Of a DNA stretch of 64,000 bases, positions 8,462-17,279 are shown piece after piece. Every line of letters starts with the position of its first letter. Within the stretch, counting starts at the first letter, position 1. The stretch spans positions 2,356,001-2,420,000 of the forward strand of contig NZ_JADBGF010000001.1 of the NCBI RefSeq assembly GCF_014873495.1. Reading direction: 5' to 3'. The position numbers and the translations under genes were made by a program. The notes below the pieces were generated by a model. That model was not told the origin of the DNA, did no database searches, and saw only the letters and a program-made list of their open reading frames with translations. The DNA comes from Streptomyces stelliscabiei (lineage in GTDB: Bacteria; Actinomycetota; Actinomycetes; Streptomycetales; Streptomycetaceae).

Positions 8462-8836
8462 ATGCCAGTCGTCCGCTCGTCCGAAGCCGTCACGCACGAG
8501 ATCCACGGCGCCCGTTTCGTCTCGTACGCCACTCCCCGCACCGGCAGCAGGGAACTGGCCGCCTGGCGGGGCGAGATCCCCGCCGGAACCAAGGCACCCG
8601 CGCACACGGTCACCAAGGAGGAGATCCTGCATCTGCTCAGCGGCGAGCTGGTGGTCACGCTGGACGGCCGCACCGAGCGGGTCCGGGCCGGCGACACGCT
8701 GATCATCAACTCGGGGGCCACCCTCGCCGTCGAGAACCCGACGACGCAGACCGCCGTCACCTGGGTCGCCACCTCCCTCGGCCTGGAGGCGGAGCTGGCC
8801 GACGGCACGCGGATCGTGCCCCCGTGGGCCAACTGA
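8462..8836 (+). CDS. cupin-domain protein
   Basis: The 124-residue protein is a single cupin barrel: motif 1 lies around PAHTVTKEEILHLLSGE and motif 2 around RVRAGDTLIINSGATLAVEN. Motif 1 has only one clear histidine (HTVTKEE), so metal binding is weaker than in the canonical HxH form and it may be a non-metal cupin. The ATG at 8462 follows GAAGGAG closely. It is divergent from the MarR-type gene and probably repressed by it. Small cupins of this type often protect against or bind small molecules; the role here is unknown. Confidence 0.85.
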   Translation: MPVVRSSEAVTHEIHGARFVSYATPRTGSRELAAWRGEIPAGTKAPAHTVTKEEILHLLSGELVVTLDGRTERVRAGDTLIINSGATLAVENPTTQTAVTWVATSLGLEAELADGTRIVPPWAN

Positions 8837-8853
8837 GCACCGCACGAGGGCGG

Positions 8854-9822
8854 TTACGCGGCCAGCGTCCCCGGCATCACCGCGCGGGGACCGAACTTCG
8901 CGCGGACGCGGTCGGCGACCTCCTCGATACGGCGGACCTTCTCGTCGACGGGGTCGAAGGCGAGCTGGTGGGAGGCCTGGCCGGCGGGAGTGAGGCCCTC
9001 GGCGCGCAGGGAGATCGCGCGGACACGGGCCCGCTGGAGGCCGAGGGCCTCGTACAGGGCGTAGGCCACCGAGGTCAGCGCCGGGGAGTGCGCGGTCGGC
9101 TCCTGGAGGGTGCGGGTGCGGGTCGTCGAGGACCGGTCGGCGTAGCGGACCGTGAGGGTCAGAGTGCGGCAGACCTTCTCCAGGGCGCGCAGCCGGGAGC
9201 CCAGTTCGGCGGCGCCGGCGAGCAGGGCGCGGCGGTGCCGGTCCGGGTTCAACTCGTCGAGGGAGAAGGTCTGTTCGGTGGCGAGCGAGCGTGCGACGGC
9301 GTTCGGTACGACCCGGCCCCGGTCGACGCCGTTGGCCTTCTCGTGCAGGTCGCGGCCGGTCCGGGCGCCGACCAGGCGCTGGAGCGTGGACAGGGGGGCG
9401 CAGGCGACGCCGCCGAGGGTCTCCAGGCCGTACTCGCCCAGGGTGCGGGCGGTCGCGGTGCCGACGCCGGGCAGCGCGGCGACGGGCAGTTCGGCGAGGA
9501 AGTCCACGACGAGGTCCTCGGGCACCGCGCACGGCGATCCGGGCGCCGCCGCCCCCAGCGCGAGGCGCGCCGTCAGCGGTCCGGGCCCGGCGCCGATCAG
9601 ACAGTCGACGCCGTACAGGGCGAGGGCGCGGACCCGGATCAACCGGGCCAGTTCCTCGGCGTCCCGGCCGAAGTACCGTTCGGCGCCCCGCAGGTCGGCC
9701 AGTGCTCCGTCCGGCGGCAGGGCCTCCACGACCGGGGTGAAGTCCTCGACCACACCGAGGAGGCCGGGCAGGGCGGCCTCGTACTTCGGCGGCAGCTGGA
9801 AACGTACGCAGAGGATGGTCAT
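8854..9822 (-). CDS. catalytically inactive Y-family polymerase-like protein (ImuB-like mutasome subunit)
   Basis: The 322-residue protein aligns with Y-family polymerases through the helix-hairpin-helix region (LPGVGTATARTLGEYGLETL, 117-136) and the little-finger domain (about 180-285). The catalytic parts are altered. The N-terminus, where active enzymes have a VDMDAFFA-type motif, reads LCVRFQLPP; the SIDEAFLD-type motif reads ALPPDGALADL, so one catalytic Asp and the Glu are lost. HQLAFD near 285 sits where the beta-clamp motif usually is. The start ATG at 9822 overlaps the dnaE2 stop by 4 bp (ATGA). It is annotated as DinB/Pol IV in relatives; given the missing residues and the partner, an ImuB-like adaptor role is more likely. 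Confidence 0.85.
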   Translation of the reverse strand: MTILCVRFQLPPKYEAALPGLLGVVEDFTPVVEALPPDGALADLRGAERYFGRDAEELARLIRVRALALYGVDCLIGAGPGPLTARLALGAAAPGSPCAVPEDLVVDFLAELPVAALPGVGTATARTLGEYGLETLGGVACAPLSTLQRLVGARTGRDLHEKANGVDRGRVVPNAVARSLATEQTFSLDELNPDRHRRALLAGAAELGSRLRALEKVCRTLTLTVRYADRSSTTRTRTLQEPTAHSPALTSVAYALYEALGLQRARVRAISLRAEGLTPAGQASHQLAFDPVDEKVRRIEEVADRVRAKFGPRAVMPGTLAA

Positions 9823-12800
9823 CCCGCACTCCCTGGACTCTGGTGCCACAACTTCCGTACCTGAGAAGGACCTTGTGAGGGCTCGTCGCCCGCGGGCCGC
9901 AGGTCGGCCCATGGGTGCATCCGGTAGCCGGTGGACATACGGATCCGGCGGCCGGTGTCCCCGCGCCGTCCGCCGTCGGAGGCCGCGTCGTCGGGGGCGC
10001 TCCCGGTGTCCACGGGCTCCGCCAGCCGGGGTGCCACCGCGTCGAGGCCGCCCTCGCGCCGCAGCTCCACCAGCTCGGCGAGGTTCCAGGCGGCCGCGCC
10101 CACCACGCTGAGGCTGCGCGGGCCGCGCCGCTGCACCACCCCGCGCACCAGCAGCAGCCAGGAGTGGAAGACGGTGTGGGCGCAGGCGTCGTGGGAGTCG
10201 TCGAAGAAGGCGAGGTCGACCAGGCCGGTGCCGTCGTCGAGGGTGGTGAAGACGACCCGCTTGCCCGAGCGGATGGGCGGGGTCTGGGTCGCCGCCTTGG
10301 CGCCCGCGACCAGGACCGTCTCCCCGTGCCGCGCCTCGCGCAGCCGCCGCGCCGACACCACGCCCAGCTCGTCGAGGAACACCCGGTGGTCGTCCATCAG
10401 ATTGCGCGAGACGTCCATCGACAGCACGCCCAGTTCGGCACTGAGCCGCTCGGCGGAGGACAGGTCCGGCAGTCCGGCCGACGCGGTCCGCCGCCCGCCC
10501 GCCAACGGCAGCTGACCGCCGCCCGCGCCCCGGCCGGCCCGGTGCAGCTCGGTCAGGTGCAGTTGCAGATCACGCCGGTTGGCCCCGAAGGCGTCCAACG
10601 CGCCGACCTGGGCCAGTCTTTGGGCCAGCGGCCCGCTCGGCCGGGCCCGCTCCCAGAAGTCCAGCAGCGAGGCGTACGGCTGTCCGTCCGCGATCCGCGC
10701 GGCCTCCGCCTCGCTGATGCCGTGGCCGTCGGAGAGAGCGAGCCGGATTCCCCAGGCCTTCTCCTCTCCCGACCTCCTTGATTCAGACACCAGTTCGATA
10801 CGGTGGGCGACCGCCGACCGGTTCACGTCCAACGGCAGGACCGGCACCCCCCGCCGCCGCGCGTCCGCCAGCAGCAGCCGCTTGGGGTACATCCCGGGGT
10901 CGTGCGTGAGCAGCCCCGCGTAGAACGCCGCCGGATGATGCGCCTTCAGCCACGCCGACTGGTACGTCGGCACCGCGAACGCCACCGCGTGGGCCTTGCA
11001 GAAGCCGTACGACCCGAAGGCCTCGACGATCTCCCAGGTCCGCTGGATCGTCTCGGCGTCGTATCCCTTCGCCGCCGCGTGCTGGGCGAACCAGACCCGG
11101 ATCCGCCCCTGCGACTCGGGGTCGGACAGCCCGCGCCGCACCCGGTCCGCCTCGTCCCGGCCGCAACCGGTCATGAGGTGCACGATGTCGATGATCTGCT
11201 CGTGGAAGACGACCACGCCGTACGTCTCCCGCAGCGGCTCCGCCAGATCGTCGTGCGGGTAGCGGACCGGCGCCCGCCCGTGCCGGGCCGCGATGAACGG
11301 CCGCACCATGTCGGCGGCGACCGGACCGGGCCGGAACAGCGAGATGTCCACCACGAGATCGTGGAAGGTGGCCGGCTGGAGCCGCCCCACCAGGTCCCGC
11401 TGCCCCGGCGACTCGATCTGGAAGCAGCCCAGCGTCTCGGTGGAACGGATGAGTTCGTACGTCGCCGGATCGCCCGCGCCCCGCTCGAAGTCGAGCGCGT
11501 CCAGGTCGACCCGCTCCCCCGTCGCCCGCGCCACCTCCGCCACCGCGTGCGCCATCGCCGACTGCATCCGCACGCCCAGCACATCGAGCTTGAGCAGCCC
11601 GAGGTCCTCCACGTCGTCCTTGTCGAACTGGGACATGGGCAGCCCCTCGCCGCTGGTCGGCATCACCGGCGTACGGCTCAGCAGGGACGCGTCGGACAGG
11701 AGCACCCCGCACGGGTGCATGGCGACTCCGCGCGGGAGGGCGTCGAGCGCCTCGACCAGCTCCCACAGCCGGCCGTACCTCGCTCCTTCCCGCTGAAGCT
11801 CCCCCGCCAGCTTCCTGAGTTCGGGCAGTTCTTCGAGCGCCGCGCGCGCGTCGCGGGCCCGGATGTGCGGGAAGGACTTGGCGATCCGGTCGATGTCGGC
11901 GGGGTCCAGGGAGAGGGCCGCGCCCACGTCCCGCACGGCGTGGCGGACCCGGTACGTCTCCGGCATCGCGACGGTCGCCACCCGCTCGGTGCCGAAGCGG
12001 CCGATGATCGCGCGGTAGACCTCCAGGCGGCGCGCGGACTCCACGTCGATGTCGATGTCGGGCAGCGCGACCCGCCGCTCGGACAGGAACCGCTCCATCA
12101 GCAGGCCGTGTTCGACGGGGTCGGCGTGCGCGATGTCCAGGAGGTGGTTCACCAGGGAGCCCGCGCCGGAGCCGCGCGCGGCGACCCTGATGCCCATCTT
12201 CCGTACGTCGTCCACGACCTGGGCGACCGTGAGGAAGTAGGAGGCGAAGCCGTGGTGGGCGATCACGTCCAGCTCCCGGTGCATCCGCTCCCAGTACGCG
12301 CGGCGGCCGTCGTAGCCGTGCCGCACCATCCCGGCCGCCGCCCGTGAGGCCAGCGTCCGCTGGGCGGTGCGGCGGGCCGCGCCGACGAGGTACGGCTCGG
12401 GGAAGTGGACGGTGCCGAGGCCGAGGTCGTCCTCCGGGTCGACCAGGCACTCGGCGGCCGTGGCCCGGGTCTGCTCCAGCAGGCGGTGCGCGGTGTCGCG
12501 GCGGAACCCGGCGGCCTCGACGACCCGCTCGGCGACACCCAGCATGGCGTCCGCGCCCTTGAGCCAGGCCTCGCCGGAGTCCAGCTCGCCCCGGGGGTCG
12601 ACGGGGACGAGCCGCCGGGCCGCGTCCAGGACGTCGGCGACCGGGCCCATGCCGGGATCGGCGTACCGGACGGCGTTGCTGAGCACGGGCCGTACGCGCT
12701 GCTCGGCGGCGAAGCCGACGGTCCGGGCGGCCAGCCGCAGCGAACCGGGGCCGGTGCCCTCGCGACCGTGCCACACGGCCTCCAGCCGCAGGGCGTCGCC

Positions 12801-13340
12801 GTACCTCTCCCGCCAGGGCACGAGGAGCTTCGCGGCGCGGTCGGGGCGCCCGGCGGCCAGCGCGCGCCCCACGTCGGAGGCGGGGCCCAGGAGCACGGTC
12901 AGGCCCTCGGCGGCGGACTCCGACCAGGGCAGCAACGGCGGGACCTCACTCCTGCCCCCGCCCGGGCCCCCACCCGCATGCGCCGCCGAAACGATTCTGC
13001 ACAGCTCGGCCCAGCCGGTCGCACCCTCGCGCGCGAGGAAGGTCACCCGGGGGGTCGACTCGTCGATGAAGGCACCCCCGCGCACGGGAGCGCGCCGTCG
13101 CGCCTGACGCACGGCGGCGGCGGGCACCTCCACCGCCAGGTCCACCCCGAACAGCGGACGGATCCCTGCCCCGGCACAGGCCTTGGCGAACCGGACGGCG
13201 CCCGCGAGGGTGTCCCGGTCGGTGAGCGCGAGGGCGTCCATGCCCCGTTCACCGGCGCGCTCGGCCAGCCGCTCCGGATGCGAGGCCCCGTAGCGCAACG
13301 AGAACCCGGAGGCGGTGCGCAGATGCGTGAACCCCGGCAC
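9819..13340 (-). CDS. dnaE2: error-prone DNA polymerase DnaE2
   Basis: The 1173-residue C-family polymerase alpha subunit is of DnaE2 type. It has the PHP domain (about 1-270), the palm with GSGAGSLV (390-397) and the catalytic PDIDID (427-432), and the typical DnaE2 C-terminus ending RKLWHQSPGSAG. DnaE2 performs translesion synthesis in the SOS response of actinobacteria. I start it at the GTG at 13340, since relatives begin PGFTHL and GGGAGG lies 6 bp upstream; the frame continues to 13415. In the PHP domain the usual HxH metal motif reads HLR and the next one reads TDRD, so PHP exonuclease activity is doubtful. Two LexA-like boxes lie upstream and the Y-family partner follows in a 4-bp overlap. 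Confidence 0.95.
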   Translation of the reverse strand: MPGFTHLRTASGFSLRYGASHPERLAERAGERGMDALALTDRDTLAGAVRFAKACAGAGIRPLFGVDLAVEVPAAAVRQARRRAPVRGGAFIDESTPRVTFLAREGATGWAELCRIVSAAHAGGGPGGGRSEVPPLLPWSESAAEGLTVLLGPASDVGRALAAGRPDRAAKLLVPWRERYGDALRLEAVWHGREGTGPGSLRLAARTVGFAAEQRVRPVLSNAVRYADPGMGPVADVLDAARRLVPVDPRGELDSGEAWLKGADAMLGVAERVVEAAGFRRDTAHRLLEQTRATAAECLVDPEDDLGLGTVHFPEPYLVGAARRTAQRTLASRAAAGMVRHGYDGRRAYWERMHRELDVIAHHGFASYFLTVAQVVDDVRKMGIRVAARGSGAGSLVNHLLDIAHADPVEHGLLMERFLSERRVALPDIDIDVESARRLEVYRAIIGRFGTERVATVAMPETYRVRHAVRDVGAALSLDPADIDRIAKSFPHIRARDARAALEELPELRKLAGELQREGARYGRLWELVEALDALPRGVAMHPCGVLLSDASLLSRTPVMPTSGEGLPMSQFDKDDVEDLGLLKLDVLGVRMQSAMAHAVAEVARATGERVDLDALDFERGAGDPATYELIRSTETLGCFQIESPGQRDLVGRLQPATFHDLVVDISLFRPGPVAADMVRPFIAARHGRAPVRYPHDDLAEPLRETYGVVVFHEQIIDIVHLMTGCGRDEADRVRRGLSDPESQGRIRVWFAQHAAAKGYDAETIQRTWEIVEAFGSYGFCKAHAVAFAVPTYQSAWLKAHHPAAFYAGLLTHDPGMYPKRLLLADARRRGVPVLPLDVNRSAVAHRIELVSESRRSGEEKAWGIRLALSDGHGISEAEAARIADGQPYASLLDFWERARPSGPLAQRLAQVGALDAFGANRRDLQLHLTELHRAGRGAGGGQLPLAGGRRTASAGLPDLSSAERLSAELGVLSMDVSRNLMDDHRVFLDELGVVSARRLREARHGETVLVAGAKAATQTPPIRSGKRVVFTTLDDGTGLVDLAFFDDSHDACAHTVFHSWLLLVRGVVQRRGPRSLSVVGAAAWNLAELVELRREGGLDAVAPRLAEPVDTGSAPDDAASDGGRRGDTGRRIRMSTGYRMHPWADLRPAGDEPSQGPSQVRKLWHQSPGSAG

Positions 13341-13431
13341 ACACACCTCCCGCACTCGATCCACCACACGACCGGGCCACCGCCCCGGCCGCGACCCGGC
13401 CACCGGCCCGGTCACTCGTCAGCCACTCGGC

Positions 13432-13447
13432 TCGAACATCAGTTCCC
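13432..13447. promoter_or_regulatory. LexA/SOS box-like site 1 upstream of dnaE2
   Basis: TCGAACATCAGTTCCC matches the actinobacterial SOS consensus (CGAAC, four bases, GTTCG) in the left half and four of five bases of the right. It lies about 92 bp upstream of the dnaE2 start. Confidence 0.6.
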
Positions 13448-13477
13448 AGCCTCCTCGTCTCCACCATAGACCACTTT

Positions 13478-13493
13478 TCGAACTTCTGTGCGA
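13478..13493. promoter_or_regulatory. LexA/SOS box-like site 2 upstream of dnaE2
   Basis: TCGAACTTCTGTGCGA is a TCGAAC-N4-GTTCGA palindrome with a single mismatch. It lies 138 bp upstream of the dnaE2 start and 58 bp before the divergent membrane-protein gene, so it could act on either. Confidence 0.6.
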
Positions 13494-13550
13494 CCACCAT
13501 TCGGCTCCATCCCACCTGCGCAAACGTCGTCCGCCCCAGACCGTGGGGAC

Positions 13551-14591
13551 ATGACACAGACGTCCGGCCCCGCCCCCCGATCCTTCGCCGGCGAACTCAG
13601 GGACGGGATCACACCGCGGGCCACCCTGCTCGTCGTCGGGGTGCTCGCCCTGCAGCTGCTCTTCATCGCCTCGTACGTGGGGGCGCTGCACAGTCCGAGG
13701 CTCAGGGACGTGCCGTTCGGCGTCGTCGCGCCGCGGGCGGCGGCCGAGCAGGCGGTGGACCGGCTGGAGCGGCTGCCGGGAGAGCCGCTGGACCCGCGCG
13801 CGGTGGCCGACCGGGCGGCGGCGCGCGAGCAGATCGTGGGCCGGGAGATCGACGGCGCCCTGCTGATCGACCCGGCCGGCACCACCGACACCCTGCTGGT
13901 CGCCTCCGGCGGCGGTCGCACCCTCGCCACCGCGCTGGCCACGCTCGTCACCGCGCTGGAGCGGCCCGAGGGCCGCACGCTGCGCACGGTGGACGTGGCC
14001 CCGGCCGAGACCGGGGACGCCAACGGGCTCACGTCCTTCTATCTGGTCGTGGGCTGGTGCGTGGGCGGCTATCTGTGCGCGTCGGCGCTGGCGATGAGCG
14101 CCGGGGCGCGGCCCACCAACATCCGGCGCGGCACCATCCGGCTGGGCGTCCTGGCCCTGTTCGCGATCGTCGGCGGACTCGGCGGCGCGGTGATCGCCGG
14201 GCCGGTCCTCGGCGCACTGCCCGGGAGCGTGGCGGCGCTGTGGGGACTGGGGGCACTGGTCGTCTTCGCGGTGGGCGCGGCCACGCTGGCGCTCCAGTGC
14301 GTCTTCGGGATCGCCGGCATCGGCGTGGCCGTCCTGCTGGTGGTGATCGCGGGCAACCCGAGCGCCGGGGGCGCGCTGCCGTCGCCGCTGCTGCCGCCCT
14401 TCTGGGCGGCGATCGGCCCGGCGCTCCCCCCGGGCGCGGGTGTGTGGGTGGCCCGCTCGATCGCCTACTTCGAGGGCAACGACACCACCGGCCCGCTCCT
14501 GGTGCTCTCCGCCTGGGCAGCGGCGGGGGCCGCCATCACCGTGGTGATGGCGGCCCTGAAGAGGAGACCGGCAGAGCGGCCGGTCGACTGA
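13551..14591 (+). CDS. multi-spanning membrane protein, ABC-2/YhgE-like
   Basis: The 346-residue protein has one N-terminal membrane helix (about 23-45), an extracytoplasmic domain of roughly 130 residues, then about five helices from residue 160 to the end. One long external domain after the first helix, followed by a five-helix bundle, is the layout of ABC-2/YhgE/DUF3533-type proteins that take part in export. No ATPase gene lies beside it. The ATG at 13551 is preferred because the N-terminal cytoplasmic segment starts there; the frame runs back to 13488 over an SOS-like box. It is divergent from dnaE2. Confidence 0.75.
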   Translation: MTQTSGPAPRSFAGELRDGITPRATLLVVGVLALQLLFIASYVGALHSPRLRDVPFGVVAPRAAAEQAVDRLERLPGEPLDPRAVADRAAAREQIVGREIDGALLIDPAGTTDTLLVASGGGRTLATALATLVTALERPEGRTLRTVDVAPAETGDANGLTSFYLVVGWCVGGYLCASALAMSAGARPTNIRRGTIRLGVLALFAIVGGLGGAVIAGPVLGALPGSVAALWGLGALVVFAVGAATLALQCVFGIAGIGVAVLLVVIAGNPSAGGALPSPLLPPFWAAIGPALPPGAGVWVARSIAYFEGNDTTGPLLVLSAWAAAGAAITVVMAALKRRPAERPVD

Positions 14592-14636
14592 TCAGCCGGT
14601 CGGCCGGGTCGGCCGGTCAGCCGGTCGGTCAGCCGA
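14591..14636. repeat. short GGTCGGCC / GGTCAGCC tandem motif
   Basis: Five 8-bp units of GGTC(G/A)GCC type with small spacers lie between the convergent membrane-protein and protease genes. The units can pair with one another, so the tract may double as a terminator. Confidence 0.45.
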
Positions 14637-15708
14637 TCTGCGTGCCCGTCGCCGACAGCGCCTCGGTGACCGGCTGGAAGAAGGTCTCGCCGCCCGAGGT
14701 GCAGTCGCCGCTGCCGCCGGAGGTGAGGCCGATGGCCTTGTCGCCGGAGAAGAGCGAGCCGCCACTGTCACCGGGCTCGGCGCAGACGTCGGTCTGGACG
14801 AGGCCGTTGACGATGTCGCCGTTGCCGTAGTTCACGGTGGCGTCGAGTCCGGTGACCGTGCCGCTGTGGACCTGCGTGGTCGAGCCGCTGCGGGTGACCT
14901 TCATGCCCACGGTCGCCTCGGCGGCCCCGGAGATGGCCTGCGCGGAGCCGTTGTAGAGGTTGACCTCGCTCGGGTGGTCGACGTCGGCGGTGTACTTCAC
15001 CAGGCCGTAGTCGTCGCCCGGGAAGCTGGAGTCCGCGTTCTCGCCGATGACCTGGCCGCCGGCCGACCAGGTGGAGATGCCCTCGGTGCAGTGACCGGCC
15101 GTCAGGAAGAACGGCTCGCCGCCCTTGACCACGTTGAAGCCGAGGGAGCAGCGGCCGGTGCCGCCGGTGATGGCGTCGCCGCCCGCGACGAAGGGCTTGT
15201 ACTCGCCCTCGGTGCGCTTGAGTTCGGCCTTGGCGCCGAGGCCGTCCACGACCTCGGTGAGTCTCGCCAGTTCGGCCTTGGAGACGGTGCGGTCCGCGGT
15301 GACGACGACCTTGTTGGTGGTCGGGTCGGTGGCCCAGGCGGTGCCGGGGATGGTGGCGTCCGACGTGAGGGTCGTCCGGGCGCTCTTCAGCTCGGCGAGG
15401 GAGTTCTCGACGAGGCGGGCCTTGGCGCCGGCCGCCTCGACGGTCTCGGCGGCGGACTCGTCGAGCACGTTCACGACGAGGAGCTTGCTCTTCGCGTCGT
15501 AGTACGTTCCCGCGGCGTCGGCGCCGAGGTCCGCGTCGAGGGTCCGGGCGAGCTTTCCGGCCGCCATGACGGTGAGCGCTTTCAGCTCGGGGGCCGGCGC
15601 GGTCTCACTCGCGTTCGCAGTCTGGAAGGTCACTCCCGCGGCGACCAGCGCGGCGATGCCCGCACCCGTCACGACGGCACGGCGCCTGGGTATGCGTCGG
15701 TGCTTCAA
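14629..15708 (-). CDS. secreted S1 serine protease, streptogrisin/alpha-lytic type
   Basis: The 359-residue preproenzyme has a basic, hydrophobic signal peptide, a pro-region of about 140 residues ending near [18 protein letters not shown], and a mature chymotrypsin-fold domain. The catalytic triad is in LTAGHCTEG (His), DDYGLVKY (Asp) and [10 protein letters not shown] (Ser). The pro-region has the alpha-lytic-protease prodomain pattern ([16 protein letters not shown]). The start is a TTG at 15708 with AGGAGG 7 bp upstream; the long frame to 15858 has no equivalent site. The C-terminus [17 protein letters not shown] is close to that of streptogrisins. It is a paralogue of the next protease. 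Confidence 0.92.
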   Translation of the reverse strand: MKHRRIPRRRAVVTGAGIAALVAAGVTFQTANASETAPAPELKALTVMAAGKLARTLDADLGADAAGTYYDAKSKLLVVNVLDESAAETVEAAGAKARLVENSLAELKSARTTLTSDATIPGTAWATDPTTNKVVVTADRTVSKAELARLTEVVDGLGAKAELKRTEGEYKPFVAGGDAITGGTGRCSLGFNVVKGGEPFFLTAGHCTEGISTWSAGGQVIGENADSSFPGDDYGLVKYTADVDHPSEVNLYNGSAQAISGAAEATVGMKVTRSGSTTQVHSGTVTGLDATVNYGNGDIVNGLVQTDVCAEPGDSGGSLFSGDKAIGLTSGGSGDCTSGGETFFQPVTEALSATGTQIG

Positions 15709-16092
15709 CTCGCGTCCTCCTGTGGGGGGTTGGCCGAGAGGGGCGTGGGGGCCCGGCTCGGCCGCAATTCGTACGGGCAGGAAGGCGACGGACGAAAGAA
15801 AACGCCGCGTCCATGCCAACTCTGCGGCGCCCACTATTCCTAGGCGCACACGGGGCACACAAGGTCGACTTCAGGCCGGGCACACGACGACGGCGCACGC
15901 CCCCTATGCCATTACCGTCCGGTAACGCCCCGCCTCACACTCGCAGGAATTCACACTGCAAACACAGGAAGCAACGAACCCCTCCGCAACGAGCGAGGTC
16001 TAGTCCTGTCCGAAACTCGCCCCTCGTGGGCCGAACTCAGTGGCGTGTGTTGTCGGTGGAAGGTCAGTGGGGGGGCCGGTCACACAGTTCCC
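15709..16092. other. intergenic region upstream of S1 protease
   Basis: There is no convincing gene in these 384 bp. The stretch 15890-16010 is less GC-rich than its surroundings and probably holds the protease promoter. The rest of the spacer, to 16376, is repeats and a terminator listed separately. Confidence 0.5.
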
Positions 16093-16161
16093 TGCGGCCT
16101 TGAGAACAACGACTCTGCGGCCCTGAGAACAACGACTCTGGCGGCCTGAGAACAACGACTC
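16093..16161. repeat. three tandem copies of a 23-bp unit
   Basis: Copies at 16093-16115, 16116-16138 and 16139-16161 share the core TGAGAACAACGACTC and differ only in the first eight bases. They end where the next repeat element begins. Confidence 0.85.
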
Positions 16162-16167
16162 TGCGGG

Positions 16168-16247
16168 CCCCTGAAAAGGCAGGGGCGCGGCCCCGCCTTT
16201 TCAGGGGTGCGGGGAACTGCGCGAGAAGCCCCACCGCCCCGCAGCCG
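16168..16247. repeat. dispersed Streptomyces intergenic repeat with hairpin
   Basis: A 13-bp perfect inverted repeat (CCCCTGAAAAGGC at 16168-16180, complement at 16195-16207) is followed by the sequence GTGCGGGGAACTGCGCGA. From memory, GCGCGGGGAACTGCGCGA-type sequences after such a hairpin recur many times between genes in Streptomyces genomes. Their function is unsettled. Confidence 0.7.
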
Positions 16248-16261
16248 ACTCACCGAACGAG

Positions 16262-16298
16262 GGCGAGCCCCCGCACACATGGTGTGCGGGGGCTCGCC
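16262..16298. terminator. strong terminator after streptogrisin gene
   Basis: A 17-bp perfect inverted repeat (16262-16278 with 16282-16298) and 3-nt loop lies about 80 bp downstream of the stop of the minus-strand protease gene. Confidence 0.8.
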
Positions 16299-16376
16299 TG
16301 TTACCGGCTGCCGCCGGGTGGGGGGCCGGCGCCGGGGGGAAGAGCGCCGGTTCCGTTCGGCCTGATCCCGTTCGGC

Positions 16377-17279
16377 CTAGTAGACGCTGACCCCGTACGC
16401 GCTCAGGGCCTCGGTGACCGGCTGGAAGAAGGTCGTACCGCCGGAACTGCAGTTGCCGCTGCCGCCGGAGGTCAGACCGTACGCCACGCCGTTGCTGCCG
16501 TAGAGCGGGCCGCCGGAGTCGCCGGGCTCGGCACAGACCGTGGTCTGGATCATGCCGTAGACGATGTCGCCGCCACCGTAGTTCACGGTCGCGTTGAGGG
16601 CGGTCACCCGTCCGGTACGGGTACCGGTGGTGGAGCCGGTACGGATGACGTTGGTGCCCACGCTCGGGGTGGCCGCGCTGGTGATGTCGACGCTGCCCGC
16701 GGTGCCGTCCTTGGCGATGGACGTGTTGCTGTAGCGCACGAGACCGTAGTCGTTGGTCGGGAAGCTCGACCCGGCGGTCGAACCGAGGACCGTGGTGCGG
16801 CCGGAGTTGGAGTACCAGGTGCCCGCACCGTCGGTGCAGTGACCGGCCGTCACGAAGTAGTAGGTGCTCCCGCTGCGGACGTTGAAGCCGAGGGAGCAGC
16901 GCCAGCTACTCGCATAGATGGCGTCGCCGCCCTTGATCAACTTGTTGAACTTGCCCGGCGTCCGCTTGATCGTCAAGGCGCCGGCGTTGTCGCCCGCCGC
17001 CTCCTTGATCTTCGCCAGCTCGCCCTGGGAGACGGTGCTGTCGACAGTGACGACGACCTTGTCGGTGGCCGGGTCGATCGCCCAGGCGGTACCCGGGATG
17101 TCAGCCTTGAGCACCGATGAGCTGGCACTCTTCAACTCGGACGCGCTGAACGTCTGGGCGCCTGCCGCGTTGGCGGTGGGGACCGTGACGGCGGCCGCGG
17201 CGACGAGTCCGGTGGCCACGGCGATCAGCCGAGTCCGTCTCGTTATGCCACTGCGGGGGGTGGTGCGCTTGATCCTCAC
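16377..17279 (-). CDS. streptogrisin B-like secreted serine protease
   Basis: The 300-residue preproprotein is close in length and sequence to Streptomyces griseus protease B. It has a signal peptide (residues about 1-38), a short propeptide with [14 protein letters not shown], and a mature domain starting near [18 protein letters not shown]. The triad is in [18 protein letters not shown] and [10 protein letters not shown], and the end [17 protein letters not shown] matches that of streptogrisin B as I remember it. Cysteine pairs fit the two known disulfides. The GTG at 17279 has GGAGGG about 8 bp upstream. The enzyme is autoprocessed outside the cell. It is downstream-isolated by a strong terminator. 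Confidence 0.93.
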   Translation of the reverse strand: MRIKRTTPRSGITRRTRLIAVATGLVAAAAVTVPTANAAGAQTFSASELKSASSSVLKADIPGTAWAIDPATDKVVVTVDSTVSQGELAKIKEAAGDNAGALTIKRTPGKFNKLIKGGDAIYASSWRCSLGFNVRSGSTYYFVTAGHCTDGAGTWYSNSGRTTVLGSTAGSSFPTNDYGLVRYSNTSIAKDGTAGSVDITSAATPSVGTNVIRTGSTTGTRTGRVTALNATVNYGGGDIVYGMIQTTVCAEPGDSGGPLYGSNGVAYGLTSGGSGNCSSGGTTFFQPVTEALSAYGVSVY

